This document shows, in pieces, positions 24,218 through 35,806 of a DNA stretch of 64,000 nt; within the stretch, counting starts at the first letter, position 1; each line of letters starts with the position of its first letter. The stretch is taken from the NCBI RefSeq assembly GCF_024168825.1, contig NZ_JALJWH010000001.1, positions 3,534,001 to 3,598,000 on the forward strand, written 5' to 3'. The DNA comes from Paenarthrobacter sp. A20 (GTDB lineage Bacteria > Actinomycetota > Actinomycetes > Actinomycetales > Micrococcaceae). The notes beneath the pieces were generated by a model that saw only the letters and a list, made by a program, of their open reading frames with translations, made no database searches and was not told the DNA's origin. The position numbers were made by a program, and so were the translations under genes.

Positions 24218-27145
24218 GTGCCCAAAGCCTTAGCTGAAGATACCGCCATCGAATCCCTGAACAGCATCCCTGTCGTTCCTGACACCAAGCCCGCGAGGCC
24301 AGACCTGTCGCGGCTGGTCGTCAAGGGCGCCCGGGAACACAACCTGCGCAATGTGGACCTGGACCTTCCCCGTGATGCCATGATCGTGTTCACCGGACTT
24401 TCGGGGTCCGGTAAGTCCTCCTTGGCTTTCGACACCATCTTTGCTGAAGGACAGCGCCGGTATGTGGAATCGCTGTCCGCCTATGCCCGCCAGTTCCTTG
24501 GCCAGGTGGATAAACCTGACGTCGACTTCATCGAAGGCTTGTCGCCCGCGGTGTCCATCGACCAGAAGTCCACCAGCAAGAACCCACGCTCAACGGTGGG
24601 CACCATCACCGAGATCTATGACTACATGCGTTTGCTCTGGGCCCGCGTGGGCCGCCCGCACTGTCCTGTGTGTGGAGAGCCGATCGCCCGTCAGACACCG
24701 CAGCAGATCGTCGACCAGCTTCTGGAACTGGAGACGGGCACGCGATTCCAGGTCCTGGCGCCGGTCGTGCGCGGCCGCAAGGGCGAGTTCGTTGACCTCT
24801 TCAAGGAACTGACCGCCAAGGGCTATTCCCGTGCCCGGGTCGATGGCGAGCTGGTTCAACTGAACGACCCTCCCAAGCTCGGCAAGCAGTTCAAACACAC
24901 CATCGAAGTTGTTGTGGACCGCTTGGTGGTCAAGGAAGAGATCAGCCAGCGGCTCACTGATTCCGTAGAAACGGCGCTCGGCCTCGCCGAGGGCCGCGTA
25001 CTGGTGGAGTTCGTCGACCTTGACGCCGAGGACCCCGGGCGCATCCGGGCTTTCTCGGAAAACCTGGCCTGCCCCAATGAGCACCCCTTGGCGATCGATG
25101 AGATCGAGCCCCGCTCGTTCTCCTTCAACAACCCGTTCGGCGCCTGCTCCGCCTGCAGCGGCATTGGTACGAAGCTCGAAGTGGATGAGGAACTGATCGT
25201 TCCCAATCCCGAATTGTCCCTGGGCGAGGGGGCCATTGCCCCGTGGTCCCTTGGCACGGCCACCACGGAATATTGGAACCGTCTCCTCGAGGGCCTGGCA
25301 CACGAACTCGGCTTCTCCATGACTACCGCGTGGGAAAAGCTCCCCAAGGATGTCCGGAATACCGTACTGCACGGCAAGGACCACAAGGTTGTTGTCCAGT
25401 ACAAGAACCGTTTCGGCCGGGAACGTAAGTACAGTACGGGCTTTGAAGGTGCCATCCAGTACGTCCACCGCAAGCACGGTGAAACGGATTCCGATTGGGC
25501 CCGTGACCGGTACGAAGAGTACATGCGTCAGATTCCCTGCCCTGAGTGCAACGGTGCCCGCCTCAACCCGGCGTCGCTGTCCGTGCTGATCAACGGCAAG
25601 TCGATCGCTGAAGTGGCGGCCCTTCCCATGCGTGAATGCGCCGGGTTCCTGGGCAGCTTGACCCTGACCAGCAGGGAAGCCCAAATCGCCAACCAGGTGC
25701 TGAAGGAGATCCAGGCCCGCCTGACCTTCCTCCTGGATGTCGGTTTGGAGTACCTCAACCTTGAGCGGCCGTCGGGTACCTTGTCCGGTGGCGAAGCCCA
25801 GCGTATCCGCCTGGCAACCCAGATCGGCTCCGGCCTGGTAGGTGTCCTGTACGTCCTGGATGAGCCTTCCATTGGTCTGCATCAGCGCGACAACCGGCGG
25901 CTCATCGAGACGCTGACCCGTCTCCGGGACCTGGGCAACACCCTGATCGTGGTGGAGCATGACGAAGACACCATCCACGAGGCCGACTGGGTAGTGGACA
26001 TCGGACCTGGTGCCGGAGAGCACGGCGGCCAGGTAGTGCACTCGGGCACTTATAAGGAACTCCTGGAAAACACGGAGTCCCTTACCGGTGATTACCTTTC
26101 CGGCCGCCGCAAGATTGATATCCCCAAGAAGCGCCGCAAGTACGACAAGAAGCGTGAACTCAAGGTTGTCGGTGCCCGGGAGAACAACCTCAACAACGTT
26201 GATGCCACGTTCCCCTTGGGGCTGTTCACGGCGGTGACCGGGGTCAGTGGCTCCGGCAAATCCACCTTGGTGAATGAAATCCTCTACAAGGTCCTCGCCA
26301 ACAAGCTCAACGGCGCCAAACAAGTCGCAGGGCGCCACCGGACCATCGCCGGGCTGGAGCACCTGGACAAGGTGGTCCATGTTGACCAAAGCCCTATTGG
26401 CCGTACCCCGAGGTCAAACCCGGCCACGTACACCGGCGTCTTTGACAACATCCGCAAGCTCTTCGCGGAGACCACCGAGGCCAAGGTTCGCGGATACCAG
26501 CCTGGTCGCTTCTCCTTTAACGTCAAGGGAGGGCGGTGCGAAGCATGCTCCGGCGACGGCACGTTGAAGATCGAGATGAACTTCCTGCCGGACGTCTATG
26601 TTCCCTGCGAGGTGTGCCACGGAGCCCGGTACAACCGGGAAACCCTCGAGGTCCACTACAAGGGCAAGACGATCGCGGATGTCCTCAACATGCCCATCGA
26701 GGAAGGGGCGGAATTCTTTGCCGCCTTCACGCCGATCGCGCGGCATTTGAATACCCTGGTGGACGTCGGCCTGGGCTACGTACGCCTGGGGCAGCCTGCA
26801 ACCACGCTGTCAGGTGGCGAGGCACAGCGTGTGAAGCTGGCGGCCGAGTTGCAGAAGCGTTCCAACGGACGCAGCATCTACGTTCTTGACGAGCCCACAA
26901 CCGGCCTGCATTTTGAGGACATCCGAAAGTTGCTCATGGTTCTTCAAGGCTTGGTGGACAAGGGCAACACGGTCATCACCATTGAGCACAACCTGGACGT
27001 CATCAAGTCGGCGGACTGGATTGTGGATCTTGGTCCCAACGGTGGTTCCGGTGGCGGAAAGATCGTGGCCACGGGAACGCCTGAACAAGTGGCCAAATCC
27101 ACCGACAGCCACACGGCGACGTTCCTGGCCGAAATTCTCGGTTAG
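24218..27145 (+). CDS. uvrA: excinuclease ABC subunit A
   Basis: UvrA is the damage-sensing ABC-type ATPase of nucleotide excision repair. The 975-residue protein has two ATPase modules: [12 protein letters not shown] with [12 protein letters not shown] and [13 protein letters not shown], then [12 protein letters not shown] with [12 protein letters not shown] and [13 protein letters not shown]. Zinc-binding Cys pairs are visible in the first module and in CEACSGDG / CEVCHGARY of the second. Length is normal. The GTG start is set by promoter spacing. A SOS-like box overlaps the promoter, suggesting DNA-damage induction. Confidence 0.98.
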   Translation: MPKALAEDTAIESLNSIPVVPDTKPARPDLSRLVVKGAREHNLRNVDLDLPRDAMIVFTGLSGSGKSSLAFDTIFAEGQRRYVESLSAYARQFLGQVDKPDVDFIEGLSPAVSIDQKSTSKNPRSTVGTITEIYDYMRLLWARVGRPHCPVCGEPIARQTPQQIVDQLLELETGTRFQVLAPVVRGRKGEFVDLFKELTAKGYSRARVDGELVQLNDPPKLGKQFKHTIEVVVDRLVVKEEISQRLTDSVETALGLAEGRVLVEFVDLDAEDPGRIRAFSENLACPNEHPLAIDEIEPRSFSFNNPFGACSACSGIGTKLEVDEELIVPNPELSLGEGAIAPWSLGTATTEYWNRLLEGLAHELGFSMTTAWEKLPKDVRNTVLHGKDHKVVVQYKNRFGRERKYSTGFEGAIQYVHRKHGETDSDWARDRYEEYMRQIPCPECNGARLNPASLSVLINGKSIAEVAALPMRECAGFLGSLTLTSREAQIANQVLKEIQARLTFLLDVGLEYLNLERPSGTLSGGEAQRIRLATQIGSGLVGVLYVLDEPSIGLHQRDNRRLIETLTRLRDLGNTLIVVEHDEDTIHEADWVVDIGPGAGEHGGQVVHSGTYKELLENTESLTGDYLSGRRKIDIPKKRRKYDKKRELKVVGARENNLNNVDATFPLGLFTAVTGVSGSGKSTLVNEILYKVLANKLNGAKQVAGRHRTIAGLEHLDKVVHVDQSPIGRTPRSNPATYTGVFDNIRKLFAETTEAKVRGYQPGRFSFNVKGGRCEACSGDGTLKIEMNFLPDVYVPCEVCHGARYNRETLEVHYKGKTIADVLNMPIEEGAEFFAAFTPIARHLNTLVDVGLGYVRLGQPATTLSGGEAQRVKLAAELQKRSNGRSIYVLDEPTTGLHFEDIRKLLMVLQGLVDKGNTVITIEHNLDVIKSADWIVDLGPNGGSGGGKIVATGTPEQVAKSTDSHTATFLAEILG

Positions 27146-27162
27146 TCACCAGAAGTATTCCG

Positions 27163-27195
27163 GTAGCGGCATGCGAGTTTCAGGCATGCCGCTAC
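27163..27195. terminator. hairpin after uvrA
   Basis: GTAGCGGCATGC (27163-27174) is an exact inverted repeat of 27184-27195 with a nine-base loop. No T-run follows. Confidence 0.7.
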
Positions 27196-27213
27196 TCGTG
27201 AGAAACTAACCCG

Positions 27214-27930
27214 GTGACTCAAACAACGGTGCCCGTAATATTCGATCTGGACGGCACCCTTGTCGATCCTGCCGGCGGCATCACAGGGGGAATCTCTGTG
27301 GCCCTGCGTGAAATGAACCTCCCTGTACCGGATCAGGCGGTACTGAATTCCATGGTGGGTCCCAAACTCAGCGATTCCCTGCTGCATTTGGCCAAGGTCC
27401 CGGCTGACTTGGTTGATGAAACCATTGAGCGGTATCGACGCCACTACAAGGAAACAGGAATCGGGCAGAGCAAGCTTTATCCAGGCATTTTCGACCTCCT
27501 GGAATATTTCGCGGAATCCGGCCGGCCCGTGGCGGTGGCTACGCAGAAACCGCAGGCAATTGCTCGACTCGTCCTTGAGCACCACAAAATTGCCGATTTC
27601 TTCGTCTCCATCCGGGGAGCTGCCGACGACGAATCCCTGGGCGCCAACACCGCTTCGGGCAAGGTGGAAATTGTGGGCGCAGCGTTGGCGGACCTTCATT
27701 CCCAGCCGGCTGTAATGGTGGGGGACAGGCACCAGGACGTTGCCGGGGCCATGGCGAACGGCTTGGACTGCATCGGCGTCACGTGGGGATTTGCACCCGA
27801 TGGCGAGCTTGAAGAAGCCGGTGCAGTGGCAGTAGTCGGCACCGCACTTGATTTGCGCACCAAAATTGAAGAACTTGACGCTGTCCGTGCGGCAGCCCTG
27901 AGCGAGGTACAAAACGATGGCAGTCTTTGA
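27214..27930 (+). CDS. HAD-superfamily phosphatase, phosphoglycolate phosphatase-like
   Basis: The 238-residue protein shows HAD motif I (IFDLDGTLVD, residues 9-18), motif II (VAVATQKP), and motif III/IV (VMVGDRHQDVAGA). The helical cap lies between motifs I and II. It resembles Gph/PGP-type phosphatases and may hydrolyse phosphoglycolate or another small phosphoester. Phosphoglycolate arises during DNA repair, which would fit the neighbours, but this is inference. The GTG start is likely. Its 3' end overlaps plsC by 14 bases. Confidence 0.8.
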   Translation: MTQTTVPVIFDLDGTLVDPAGGITGGISVALREMNLPVPDQAVLNSMVGPKLSDSLLHLAKVPADLVDETIERYRRHYKETGIGQSKLYPGIFDLLEYFAESGRPVAVATQKPQAIARLVLEHHKIADFFVSIRGAADDESLGANTASGKVEIVGAALADLHSQPAVMVGDRHQDVAGAMANGLDCIGVTWGFAPDGELEEAGAVAVVGTALDLRTKIEELDAVRAAALSEVQNDGSL

Positions 27931-28585
27931 TGCGATCCGGTGGACCACCCGGGGATTGATTTCCTCCACGTGCCGTCCCACGGTCATTGGGCTGGAGAAC
28001 GTTCCCAAGGAGGGCCCGTTCATTGTCGCTCCGAACCACCTCTCGTTCCTGGACAGCGTCATCGTTCAGGCCCTGATGCCACGTCCGGTCGCCTTCTTCG
28101 CCAAGGCCGAATACTTCACCACCAAGGGCGTCAAAGGTGCCGTGATGAAGTCGTTCTTCGAAGCTGTGGGGTCGATTCCGGTTGAGCGCGGCGAGCAGGC
28201 CGCAAGCGTGCAGGCGCTCAAGACTTTGTTGGACATCCTCGAATCAGGCAAAGGCATCGGCATCTACCCTGAAGGCACCCGTTCCCGCGACGGGATCCTT
28301 TACCGTGGGCGGACCGGCGTGGGGTGGCTTGCCCTGACCACAGGCGCACCGGTAATCCCGGTAGGGCTCATCGGTACCGAAAAGCTGCAGCCCGCAGACA
28401 AGAACGCTGTCCGTCCCCAGCATTTCACCATGAAGGTCGGCGAGCCCCTGTACTTCGACAAGACCGGCCCTGACCATTCCCTGCCGGCCCGCCGTGAAGT
28501 CACTGACAAAATCATGGATGCCATTGCCGTGCTCAGCGGTCAGGAACGGTCCACCAGCTACAACCAGAGCAAGTCGGTCGACTAG
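27917..28585 (+). CDS. plsC: 1-acyl-sn-glycerol-3-phosphate acyltransferase
   Basis: The 222-residue protein has the PlsC acyltransferase motifs: NHLSFLD (the NHx4D catalytic pair) near residue 40, FFEAVGSIPVERG, and YPEGTRSRDG near residue 116. It should acylate lysophosphatidic acid to phosphatidic acid at the inner face of the membrane. Several such paralogues are usual in actinobacteria, so the exact acceptor is open. The ATG lies inside the end of the HAD gene, indicating coupling. Confidence 0.88.
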   Translation: MAVFDAIRWTTRGLISSTCRPTVIGLENVPKEGPFIVAPNHLSFLDSVIVQALMPRPVAFFAKAEYFTTKGVKGAVMKSFFEAVGSIPVERGEQAASVQALKTLLDILESGKGIGIYPEGTRSRDGILYRGRTGVGWLALTTGAPVIPVGLIGTEKLQPADKNAVRPQHFTMKVGEPLYFDKTGPDHSLPARREVTDKIMDAIAVLSGQERSTSYNQSKSVD

Positions 28586-28635
28586 CACCCCGGCTCTCCT
28601 GCGACGGGGTGGCCATGGCTGTCGTTCCGGTTCAC

Positions 28636-28647
28636 TAGACTGGAATC
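28636..28647 (+). promoter_or_regulatory. leaderless -10 element before uvrC
   Basis: TAGACT (28636-28641) lies six bases before the GTG at 28648. Confidence 0.6.
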
Positions 28648-30663
28648 GTGGCAGATCCAGCAAGTTACCGGCCCCAAACGGGTGAAATTCCCACCACCCC
28701 GGGCGTCTATCGATTCCGCGACCCCCACGGGCGGGTCATCTATGTGGGCAAAGCAAAGAACCTCCGGTCCAGGCTCAATTCCTACTTTGCCAACCCGGCC
28801 GGCCTTCTCCCCAAGACCCATGCAATGGTCCACGCAGCCAGCAGCGTCGAATGGACCATGGTGGGCAGCGAGCTGGAATCGTTGCAGCTGGAGTACACCT
28901 GGATCAAGGAATTCAAGCCACGATTCAATGTTGTCTTCCGTGACGACAAGACCTATCCGTACCTCGCCGTCACCATGGGGGAGAAGTTCCCCAGGGTACA
29001 GGTGATGCGTGGTGAGCGAAGGAAGGGCACCAGGTACTTCGGTCCCTACACCGCAGGCGCCATCAGGGAAACCATGGACACGCTCCTGCGGGTCTTCCCG
29101 GTGCGCAGCTGCAGCGCAGGTGTCTTCAAGCGCGCCCAGTCCAGTGGACGCCCGTGCCTCCTTGGCTACATCGACAAGTGCGCGGCCCCTTGCGTTGGCC
29201 GGATCACCCCCGAGGAACATCGTGCCCTCGCCGAGGACTTTTGTTCTTTCATGGGTGGGGAAGCCAAGCGCTTTATCGGCCGGTTGGAAAAGGACATGGC
29301 GGCGTCGGTAGCCGAGCTTGACTATGAGCGCGCAGCCGGACTCAGGGACGACATTATCGCCCTTCGTAAGGTCTTTGAGCGCAACGCCGTAGTTCTTGCC
29401 GAAGACACCGACGCGGACGTCTTCGCACTGCACGACGACGAACTCGAAGCGTCCGTGCAGGTCTTCCATGTCCGTGGTGGCCGGGTCCGCGGCCAACGTG
29501 GGTGGGTGGTGGAAAAGGTGGAGGACGCCACCACACCCGAACTCATCGAACATTTGCTGCAGCAGGTTTACGGCGAAGACAGCGACGTCCAGGGACGGAT
29601 ACCACGCGAAGTCCTGGTACCGGAGAATCCGAGCAACCATGCCGAACTCGCTGAGTGGCTTGGCGGGTTGCGAGGGGCCAAAGTTGACATCCGCGTGCCA
29701 CAGCGCGGCGATAAGGCAGCCCTGATGTCCACTGTGCGCGAGAATGCCGAACAAGCCCTTAAGCTTCATAAAACGCGCCGGGCAGGCGACATCACGGTCC
29801 GGTCCGTTGCCCTTCAGGAGCTTCAGGAGGCACTGGAGATTCCTGTCCCGCTGTTGAGGATCGAGTGCTTCGATATCTCGCACGTGCAAGGCACCAACGT
29901 CGTGGCTTCCATGGTGGTAGTGGAAGACGGGCTGCCCAAGAAGGCCGACTACCGCAAGTTCTCCATCACAGGAGCGGCAGCGGCGGACGACACCGCTGCC
30001 ATGCATGACGTCCTGACCCGTCGGTTCCGGCACTACCTGACGGACAAAGCCGCCCAGGTGCCCGTGGTCTCGGGCGAGATCGTCAACCCGACGCGGGCGG
30101 GCACCAAGAGCGTGAGTGAAGCGCCGCCGTCGGACCCTTCCATGCCCGCCCCCAAGGCAAAGTTCGCCTACCCGCCCAACCTGGTGGTCGTGGATGGCGG
30201 CCAGCCCCAGGTGAATGCCGCAAAGCGAGCGTTGGCCGGACTCGGCATCGATGATGTCTACGTGGTGGGCCTGGCCAAACGGCTGGAGGAAGTCTGGCTG
30301 CCCGACAGCGACTTCCCGGTAATTTTGCCCAGGACATCCCAAGGCCTGTACTTGCTTCAAAGGATCCGGGACGAAGCACACCGTTTCGCGATTACTTTCC
30401 ACCGGCAGAAGCGCGGCAAGGCCATGACGGTCTCCGTCCTGGACGGCGTACCTGGCCTCGGCGAAGCGAAACGAAAAGCCCTGGTGGCACACTTTGGTTC
30501 GCTCAAGAAGATTAAGGCCGCCTCGGTCGAGGAACTCACGTCGGCAAAGGGCATCGGTCCCGCCCTGGCCGCAGCCGTGGTCCAGCATCTGGGTTCTGCG
30601 GATGCCAATGATGAAACTGTGCCGGTGATCAACATGACCACCGGCGAAATCCTTGAATCTTAG
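28648..30663 (+). CDS. uvrC: excinuclease ABC subunit C
   Basis: UvrC makes both incisions in nucleotide excision repair. The 671-residue protein has an N-terminal GIY-YIG nuclease (PGVYRFRD...[14 protein letters not shown], residues ~17-45), a UVR domain near residues 210-245, an RNase H-like nuclease domain ([28 protein letters not shown]), and C-terminal helix-hairpin-helices ([18 protein letters not shown]). A Pro/Ser/Ala-rich insert of about 30 residues sits near residue 475, before VVVDGG. The GTG start is supported by the promoter. It is the first gene of the uvrC-rapZ-yvcK-whiA block. Confidence 0.98.
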   Translation: MADPASYRPQTGEIPTTPGVYRFRDPHGRVIYVGKAKNLRSRLNSYFANPAGLLPKTHAMVHAASSVEWTMVGSELESLQLEYTWIKEFKPRFNVVFRDDKTYPYLAVTMGEKFPRVQVMRGERRKGTRYFGPYTAGAIRETMDTLLRVFPVRSCSAGVFKRAQSSGRPCLLGYIDKCAAPCVGRITPEEHRALAEDFCSFMGGEAKRFIGRLEKDMAASVAELDYERAAGLRDDIIALRKVFERNAVVLAEDTDADVFALHDDELEASVQVFHVRGGRVRGQRGWVVEKVEDATTPELIEHLLQQVYGEDSDVQGRIPREVLVPENPSNHAELAEWLGGLRGAKVDIRVPQRGDKAALMSTVRENAEQALKLHKTRRAGDITVRSVALQELQEALEIPVPLLRIECFDISHVQGTNVVASMVVVEDGLPKKADYRKFSITGAAAADDTAAMHDVLTRRFRHYLTDKAAQVPVVSGEIVNPTRAGTKSVSEAPPSDPSMPAPKAKFAYPPNLVVVDGGQPQVNAAKRALAGLGIDDVYVVGLAKRLEEVWLPDSDFPVILPRTSQGLYLLQRIRDEAHRFAITFHRQKRGKAMTVSVLDGVPGLGEAKRKALVAHFGSLKKIKAASVEELTSAKGIGPALAAAVVQHLGSADANDETVPVINMTTGEILES

Positions 30664-30664
30664 C

Positions 30665-30670
30665 TAGGGT
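30665..30670 (+). promoter_or_regulatory. candidate -10 for rapZ
   Basis: TAGGGT (30665-30670) lies just after the uvrC stop and would give a leader of about 110 nt before rapZ. No clear -35 is visible. Confidence 0.3.
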
Positions 30671-30788
30671 AAGAACTTGGCCGTTGGCCGCATAAGCGGT
30701 CCGTGGCACGTGGACATGCCAGCAGTGCATGCCCTGCAGCAGGCACCACAGGCTGCAATGATCACTTCCGACGAAACGGGGACAACTG

Positions 30789-31712
30789 ATGGATGAGGCA
30801 ACGGCAGGATCCGGAACGGAGCAGGACGGCCTCACGCCCGTCAAGCCCCCGGAAGCGGAACTGCTGGTAGTGACCGGCATGTCCGGGGCGGGGCGCAGTA
30901 CGGCCTCGGACGCCTTGGAAGATCATGGCTGGTATGTGGTGGACAACCTCCCACCGCAAATGCTGGGAACCCTGGCAGAAATTGTCTCGCATGCTCCGAA
31001 GTCGATTCCCAAGCTGGCCGTGGTGGTTGACGTCCGCAGCAAGGATCTCTTCACCGACATCCAGACTGCTTTGGGCGCGCTGAGCGCCAGTGGCATCACC
31101 TTCCGGGTGCTCTTCCTGGATGCCAATGACGACGTCCTGGTCCGCCGCTTCGAACAAGGCCGCCGTCCGCACCCGTTGCAAGGCGGCGGCAGGATCCTGG
31201 ACGGCATCGGCATCGAGCGCGAGGTATTGCGTGAACTGCGTGAACATGCCGATGTCGTGCTGGACACCTCCGATTTCAACGTCCACGGCCTGGCGACGGC
31301 CATCACCGAACTGTTCAGCGACACCGGCCCGGTGACTCTGCGCCTCAACGTCATGAGCTTTGGATTCAAGTACGGGCTCCCGGTGGATGCCAACTTCGTG
31401 GCCGATGCCCGCTTCATTCCCAACCCGCACTGGGTTCCCAAACTCCGGCCGCACACAGGACTGGATGAGGACGTCAGCGACTACGTGCTGGCTGCCGATG
31501 GCGTACACGAGTTCGTGGACCGATATGTTCGGGCTTTGGAGCCGGTCCTGGACGGCTACCGACAAGAGAACAAGCACTACGCCACCCTGGCGGTCGGTTG
31601 TACTGGAGGCAAGCATCGTTCGGTGGCAGTCGCCGTCGAGCTTTCCAAGCGTCTGGCGCAGTATCCACGCGTGACAGTGACCACCACCCACCGAGACCTG
31701 GGACGCGAGTAG
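30789..31712 (+). CDS. rapZ: RapZ/YvcJ-family nucleotide-binding protein
   Basis: The 307-residue protein matches the RapZ family. The N-terminal P-loop reads GMSGAGRS, with Arg in place of the usual Lys. DNLPP follows, and the C-terminal domain holds [34 protein letters not shown] and [12 protein letters not shown]. In E. coli RapZ controls the sRNA GlmZ, while Gram-positive YvcJ is a GTP/ATP-binding protein of less clear role; no GlmZ system is expected here. It overlaps yvcK by one base. Confidence 0.92.
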   Translation: MDEATAGSGTEQDGLTPVKPPEAELLVVTGMSGAGRSTASDALEDHGWYVVDNLPPQMLGTLAEIVSHAPKSIPKLAVVVDVRSKDLFTDIQTALGALSASGITFRVLFLDANDDVLVRRFEQGRRPHPLQGGGRILDGIGIEREVLRELREHADVVLDTSDFNVHGLATAITELFSDTGPVTLRLNVMSFGFKYGLPVDANFVADARFIPNPHWVPKLRPHTGLDEDVSDYVLAADGVHEFVDRYVRALEPVLDGYRQENKHYATLAVGCTGGKHRSVAVAVELSKRLAQYPRVTVTTTHRDLGRE

Positions 31713-32728
31713 TGGGGGTCCTGACTGGACCGTTGCCCCTCATTCCGCCCAAGGGGGTACCCGGAAGCCAGCAGAAGAAGAGCCCCTCGGTGGTCGCCTT
31801 GGGCGGCGGCCACGGTTTGGCGGCCTCGTTGTCGGCACTGCGTTTGCTCACGTCGGAACTGACGGCAATCGTGACAGTAGCGGACGACGGCGGTTCGTCG
31901 GGGCGGCTCCGCGAGGAGTACGGCGTCCTTCCGCCAGGAGACCTGCGGATGGCGCTCAGCGCCCTGTGCGACGACACCGATTGGGGCCGGACCTGGCGCG
32001 ACGTCATGCAGCACCGGTTCAACGCCGGTTCCGCCAAGGGCGGTTCGCTGGACCATCATGCCATGGGCAACCTGCTCATTGTGACGTTGTGGGAGCTGTT
32101 GGGAGACACGGTGGCCGGCTTGAAATGGGCAGGCGCACTGCTCGGTGCCCGGGGCCAGGTTCTTCCCATGTCCAGTGTGCCCCTCACCATTGAAGGCCAG
32201 GCCCGGATTGCGCTTCCGGCCGGCGGCCATGAACTGCAGACGGTTCGCGGGCAGGCAAAGTGTGCCGTGGCCGGCAAACTCGAAGACGTCCGGCTCCTGC
32301 CCGACGACGCTCCCGCCTGCACCGAAGCACTGACGGCCATCGAGCTCGCGGACTGGGTCATCCTTGGACCGGGCTCCTGGTACACCTCCGTCCTGCCGCA
32401 TTTGCTGCTGCCTGAGCTGCGCCAAGCCCTCGGCGACACTGCCGCCAAGCGCTGCCTGACCATGAACCTTGACGTGGAAACCAAGGAAACCTCAGGCATG
32501 ACAGCGGCCGACCATTTGGATGTCCTGCGCCGCTACGCACCTGAGTTCAGCGTCGACGTCGTCCTGGCGGATCCTGCTGCGATCCAGGATCTCAAGGCCT
32601 TTGAGAAAGCTGCTGGGATGATCGGCGCTGAAGTGGTGTTGGGTAGAGTAGGGGCGTCGAGGCGCCGCCCCGTCCATGATCCACTGCTGTTGGCAGCGGC
32701 GTACCACGATATTTTCGGGAACAGTTAG
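31712..32728 (+). CDS. yvcK: YvcK/CofD-like gluconeogenesis factor
   Basis: The 338-residue protein has the CofD/YvcK Rossmann core: VVALGGGHGLAASLSALR, VTVADDGGSSGRLR, and HHAMGNLLIVTLWELLG. The C-terminal half carries VLADPAAI. YvcK binds UDP-GlcNAc, links carbon metabolism to cell-wall synthesis, and is needed for growth on gluconeogenic carbon in Bacillus and mycobacteria. The GTG at 31712 shares its first base with the rapZ stop. Confidence 0.92.
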   Translation: MGVLTGPLPLIPPKGVPGSQQKKSPSVVALGGGHGLAASLSALRLLTSELTAIVTVADDGGSSGRLREEYGVLPPGDLRMALSALCDDTDWGRTWRDVMQHRFNAGSAKGGSLDHHAMGNLLIVTLWELLGDTVAGLKWAGALLGARGQVLPMSSVPLTIEGQARIALPAGGHELQTVRGQAKCAVAGKLEDVRLLPDDAPACTEALTAIELADWVILGPGSWYTSVLPHLLLPELRQALGDTAAKRCLTMNLDVETKETSGMTAADHLDVLRRYAPEFSVDVVLADPAAIQDLKAFEKAAGMIGAEVVLGRVGASRRRPVHDPLLLAAAYHDIFGNS

Positions 32729-32737
32729 GAACACGCG
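32726..32737 (+). promoter_or_regulatory. possible -10 / Shine-Dalgarno region at whiA
   Basis: TAGGAA (32726-32731), beginning with the yvcK stop codon, lies six bases before the whiA ATG. It fits the leaderless spacing but lacks the final T, and AGGA could instead be the ribosome binding site. Confidence 0.3.
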
Positions 32738-33718
32738 ATGGCACTTACTGCGTCGGTCAAGGACGAACTGTCCCGGCTGGACATCAAGAAATCTTCGGTC
32801 CGAAAGGCGGAAGTTTCAGCAATGCTGCGCTTTGCGGGCGGCCTGCACATCATCTCGGGACGGATCGTCATCGAGGCCGAAGTTGACCTCGCCTCCACAG
32901 CCAGGCGCCTCCGCGCGGCGATCGCCGAGGTCTACGGGCACCAGAGCGAAATCATCGTAGTCTCCGGCGGCGGCTTACGCCGGGGGAGCCGGTACGTTGT
33001 CAGGGTTGTCCGCGACGGTGAGGCCCTCGCCCGCCAGACGGGCTTGCTGGACGGACGTGGACGCCCGGTCCGCGGACTGCCCTCGGTGGTCGTCAACGGC
33101 TCGGCCGCAGACGCCGAGGCTGTGTGGCGGGGAGCATTCCTCGCCCACGGATCCCTGACAGAACCGGGTCGCTCGTCCTCGCTCGAGGTCACGTGCCCCG
33201 GCCCCGAATCAGCGCTGGCACTTGTTGGCGCCGCCCGTCGTCTTGGGATCCAGGCCAAGGCCCGCGAAGTGCGCGGCGTTGACCGTGTAGTGATCCGCGA
33301 CGGAGACACCATTGCAGCCCTCCTGACACGAATGGGTGCCCACGATGCCTTGATGGTCTGGGAGGAACGGCGGATGCGCAAGGAAGTACGGGCCACCGCC
33401 AACAGGCTTGCCAATTTTGACGATGCCAACCTCCGCCGCTCAGCGCAGGCCGCCGTGGCGGCCGGTGCCAGGGTTGACCGGGCACTGGAGATCCTGGGTG
33501 ACGACGTTCCGGACCATCTCAAGTACGCGGGGGAGCTCCGGGTAGCCCACAAGCAGGCAAGCCTTGATGAGCTTGGCCGCCTTGCCGATCCACCCATGAC
33601 AAAGGACGCCATTGCCGGCCGGATCCGGCGCCTCCTTGCCATGGCCGACAAACGTGCAATGGATTTGGGTATCCCGGGCACTGAGGCAAATGTGACTCCG
33701 GAAATGATGGACGAATAG
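32738..33718 (+). CDS. whiA: sporulation/cell-division regulator WhiA
   Basis: The 326-residue protein begins with [14 protein letters not shown], typical of WhiA. An N-terminal LAGLIDADG-like domain without nuclease residues spans about residues 1-220 ([24 protein letters not shown]), and a C-terminal helix-turn-helix follows ([33 protein letters not shown]). WhiA controls sporulation septation in Streptomyces, but non-sporulating actinobacteria and firmicutes keep it as a division or chromosome-segregation factor. Confidence 0.96.
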   Translation: MALTASVKDELSRLDIKKSSVRKAEVSAMLRFAGGLHIISGRIVIEAEVDLASTARRLRAAIAEVYGHQSEIIVVSGGGLRRGSRYVVRVVRDGEALARQTGLLDGRGRPVRGLPSVVVNGSAADAEAVWRGAFLAHGSLTEPGRSSSLEVTCPGPESALALVGAARRLGIQAKAREVRGVDRVVIRDGDTIAALLTRMGAHDALMVWEERRMRKEVRATANRLANFDDANLRRSAQAAVAAGARVDRALEILGDDVPDHLKYAGELRVAHKQASLDELGRLADPPMTKDAIAGRIRRLLAMADKRAMDLGIPGTEANVTPEMMDE

Positions 33719-33728
33719 CGCACACCCA

Positions 33729-33734
33729 TAGAAT
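33729..33734 (+). promoter_or_regulatory. candidate -10 upstream of sodA
   Basis: TAGAAT (33729-33734) is the best -10 match between whiA and sodA and would give a leader of ~150 nt. The -35 is not evident. Confidence 0.3.
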
Positions 33735-33891
33735 CGAAAAAGTGCGGAGGAAATACTGCAAGGCGGCCTCGGGTTGTTCCCGGTGGAGGCAAGAGCAGGT
33801 TTCTTCGCCAAGGATTTCCGGTCGGCCCGCTGGCCGGATGAAATAACGAGAGTTACCAACCGGACGACAGTCCACTACATTGGAGGATTTC

Positions 33892-34515
33892 GTGACAGAG
33901 TACGTTCTGCCCGAGCTCGGCTACGACTACGCAGCACTCGAGCCGCACATTTCGGCAAAGATCATGGAGCTGCACCACAGCAAGCACCATGCGGCATATG
34001 TTGCAGGCGCCAACAACGCCCTCTCCCAGCTGGCCGATGCCCGCGAGAAGGGCGACTACGCCAACATCAACCGTCTCTCCAAGGACCTCGCGTTCCACAC
34101 CGGCGGACACATCAACCACTCCGTCTTCTGGAACAACATCTCCCCGGACGGTGGCGACAAGCCCGAAGGCGAGCTCGCAGCTGCCATCGACGACGCCTTC
34201 GGCTCGTTCGATGCTTTCCGTGCCCAGTTCAGCGCCGCTGCGCTTGGCCTGCAGGGTTCCGGCTGGGCTTTCCTGGCCTACGAGCCCATCGGTGGAAACC
34301 TGCTCATCGAACAGCTCTACGATCAGCAGGGCAACGTCGCAGTTGGCACCACCCCGCTGCTCATGCTCGACATGTGGGAGCACGCCTTCTACCTGGACTA
34401 CGTCAACGTCAAGGCTGACTACGTCAAGGCATTCTGGAACATCGTCAACTGGGCGGACGTCGCCAAGCGCTTCGAAGCCGCACGCACCAACGCCACGGGC
34501 CTCATCGTCCTCTAG
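33892..34515 (+). CDS. sodA: superoxide dismutase (Mn/Fe type)
   Basis: The 207-residue protein has the Mn/Fe SOD fold. The N-terminal domain has [18 protein letters not shown] and [13 protein letters not shown]. The metal ligands are visible in HHSKHH, the His of [10 protein letters not shown], and the [11 protein letters not shown] signature (Asp and His). The segment [10 protein letters not shown] contains the Gln/Gly region that tunes metal use, but I do not decide between Mn and Fe. The protein lacks a signal peptide. The GTG at 33892 follows TTGGAGG; a TTG at 33880 is less likely. Confidence 0.97.
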   Translation: MTEYVLPELGYDYAALEPHISAKIMELHHSKHHAAYVAGANNALSQLADAREKGDYANINRLSKDLAFHTGGHINHSVFWNNISPDGGDKPEGELAAAIDDAFGSFDAFRAQFSAAALGLQGSGWAFLAYEPIGGNLLIEQLYDQQGNVAVGTTPLLMLDMWEHAFYLDYVNVKADYVKAFWNIVNWADVAKRFEAARTNATGLIVL

Positions 34516-34585
34516 TTGGTGAGCCCCGGTTCACGCCGATGTAACAAAAGTCACTTTTTGCGTGAATTGGGGCCAAATGCTGGAA

Positions 34586-34615
34586 AGCCTGCCTCCGCAG
34601 TTGCGGGGGCAGGCT
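34586..34615 (+). terminator. sodA terminator
   Basis: AGCCTGCCTCCGC (34586-34598) pairs with GCGGGGGCAGGCT (34603-34615) around AGTT, with one T:G pair. Confidence 0.8.
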
Positions 34616-34684
34616 CAGTTAAACGTAAGATGGATCACGGAAGGCGGTTAGCCTTCAGCAACGTGGCTGGTCGCCCTCCGATCT

Positions 34685-34690
34685 GATAAT
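34685..34690 (+). promoter_or_regulatory. candidate -10 for gapA
   Basis: GATAAT (34685-34690) lies ~97 bases before the gapA GTG, so the mRNA would carry a leader of about 90 nt. No clear -35 is seen. The remaining 34616-34786 sequence shows nothing else I can name. Confidence 0.3.
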
Positions 34691-34780
34691 CACCTCTGCC
34701 CAAAGACGTGCGGGGTCTGTTAGTTGGAAATTTTTAATCCGACTCACTAGGCGTGCTTGCAAGAGCACCAAGGAGATTGA

Positions 34781-35794
<1,014 letters not shown>

Positions 35795-35797
<3 letters not shown>

Positions 35798-35806
35798 GGT
35801 AGACAC
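35795..35806 (+). promoter_or_regulatory. leaderless -10 element for pgk overlapping the gapA stop
   Basis: TAGGGT (35795-35800) begins with the gapA stop codon TAG and lies six bases before the pgk ATG at 35807. No Shine-Dalgarno is present, so pgk may be translated from its own leaderless mRNA. Confidence 0.5.

Noticed and set aside
28582..30588. 668-codon open frame antisense to uvrC
   Set aside because: It is a shadow of uvrC, whose domains are unmistakable on the other strand.
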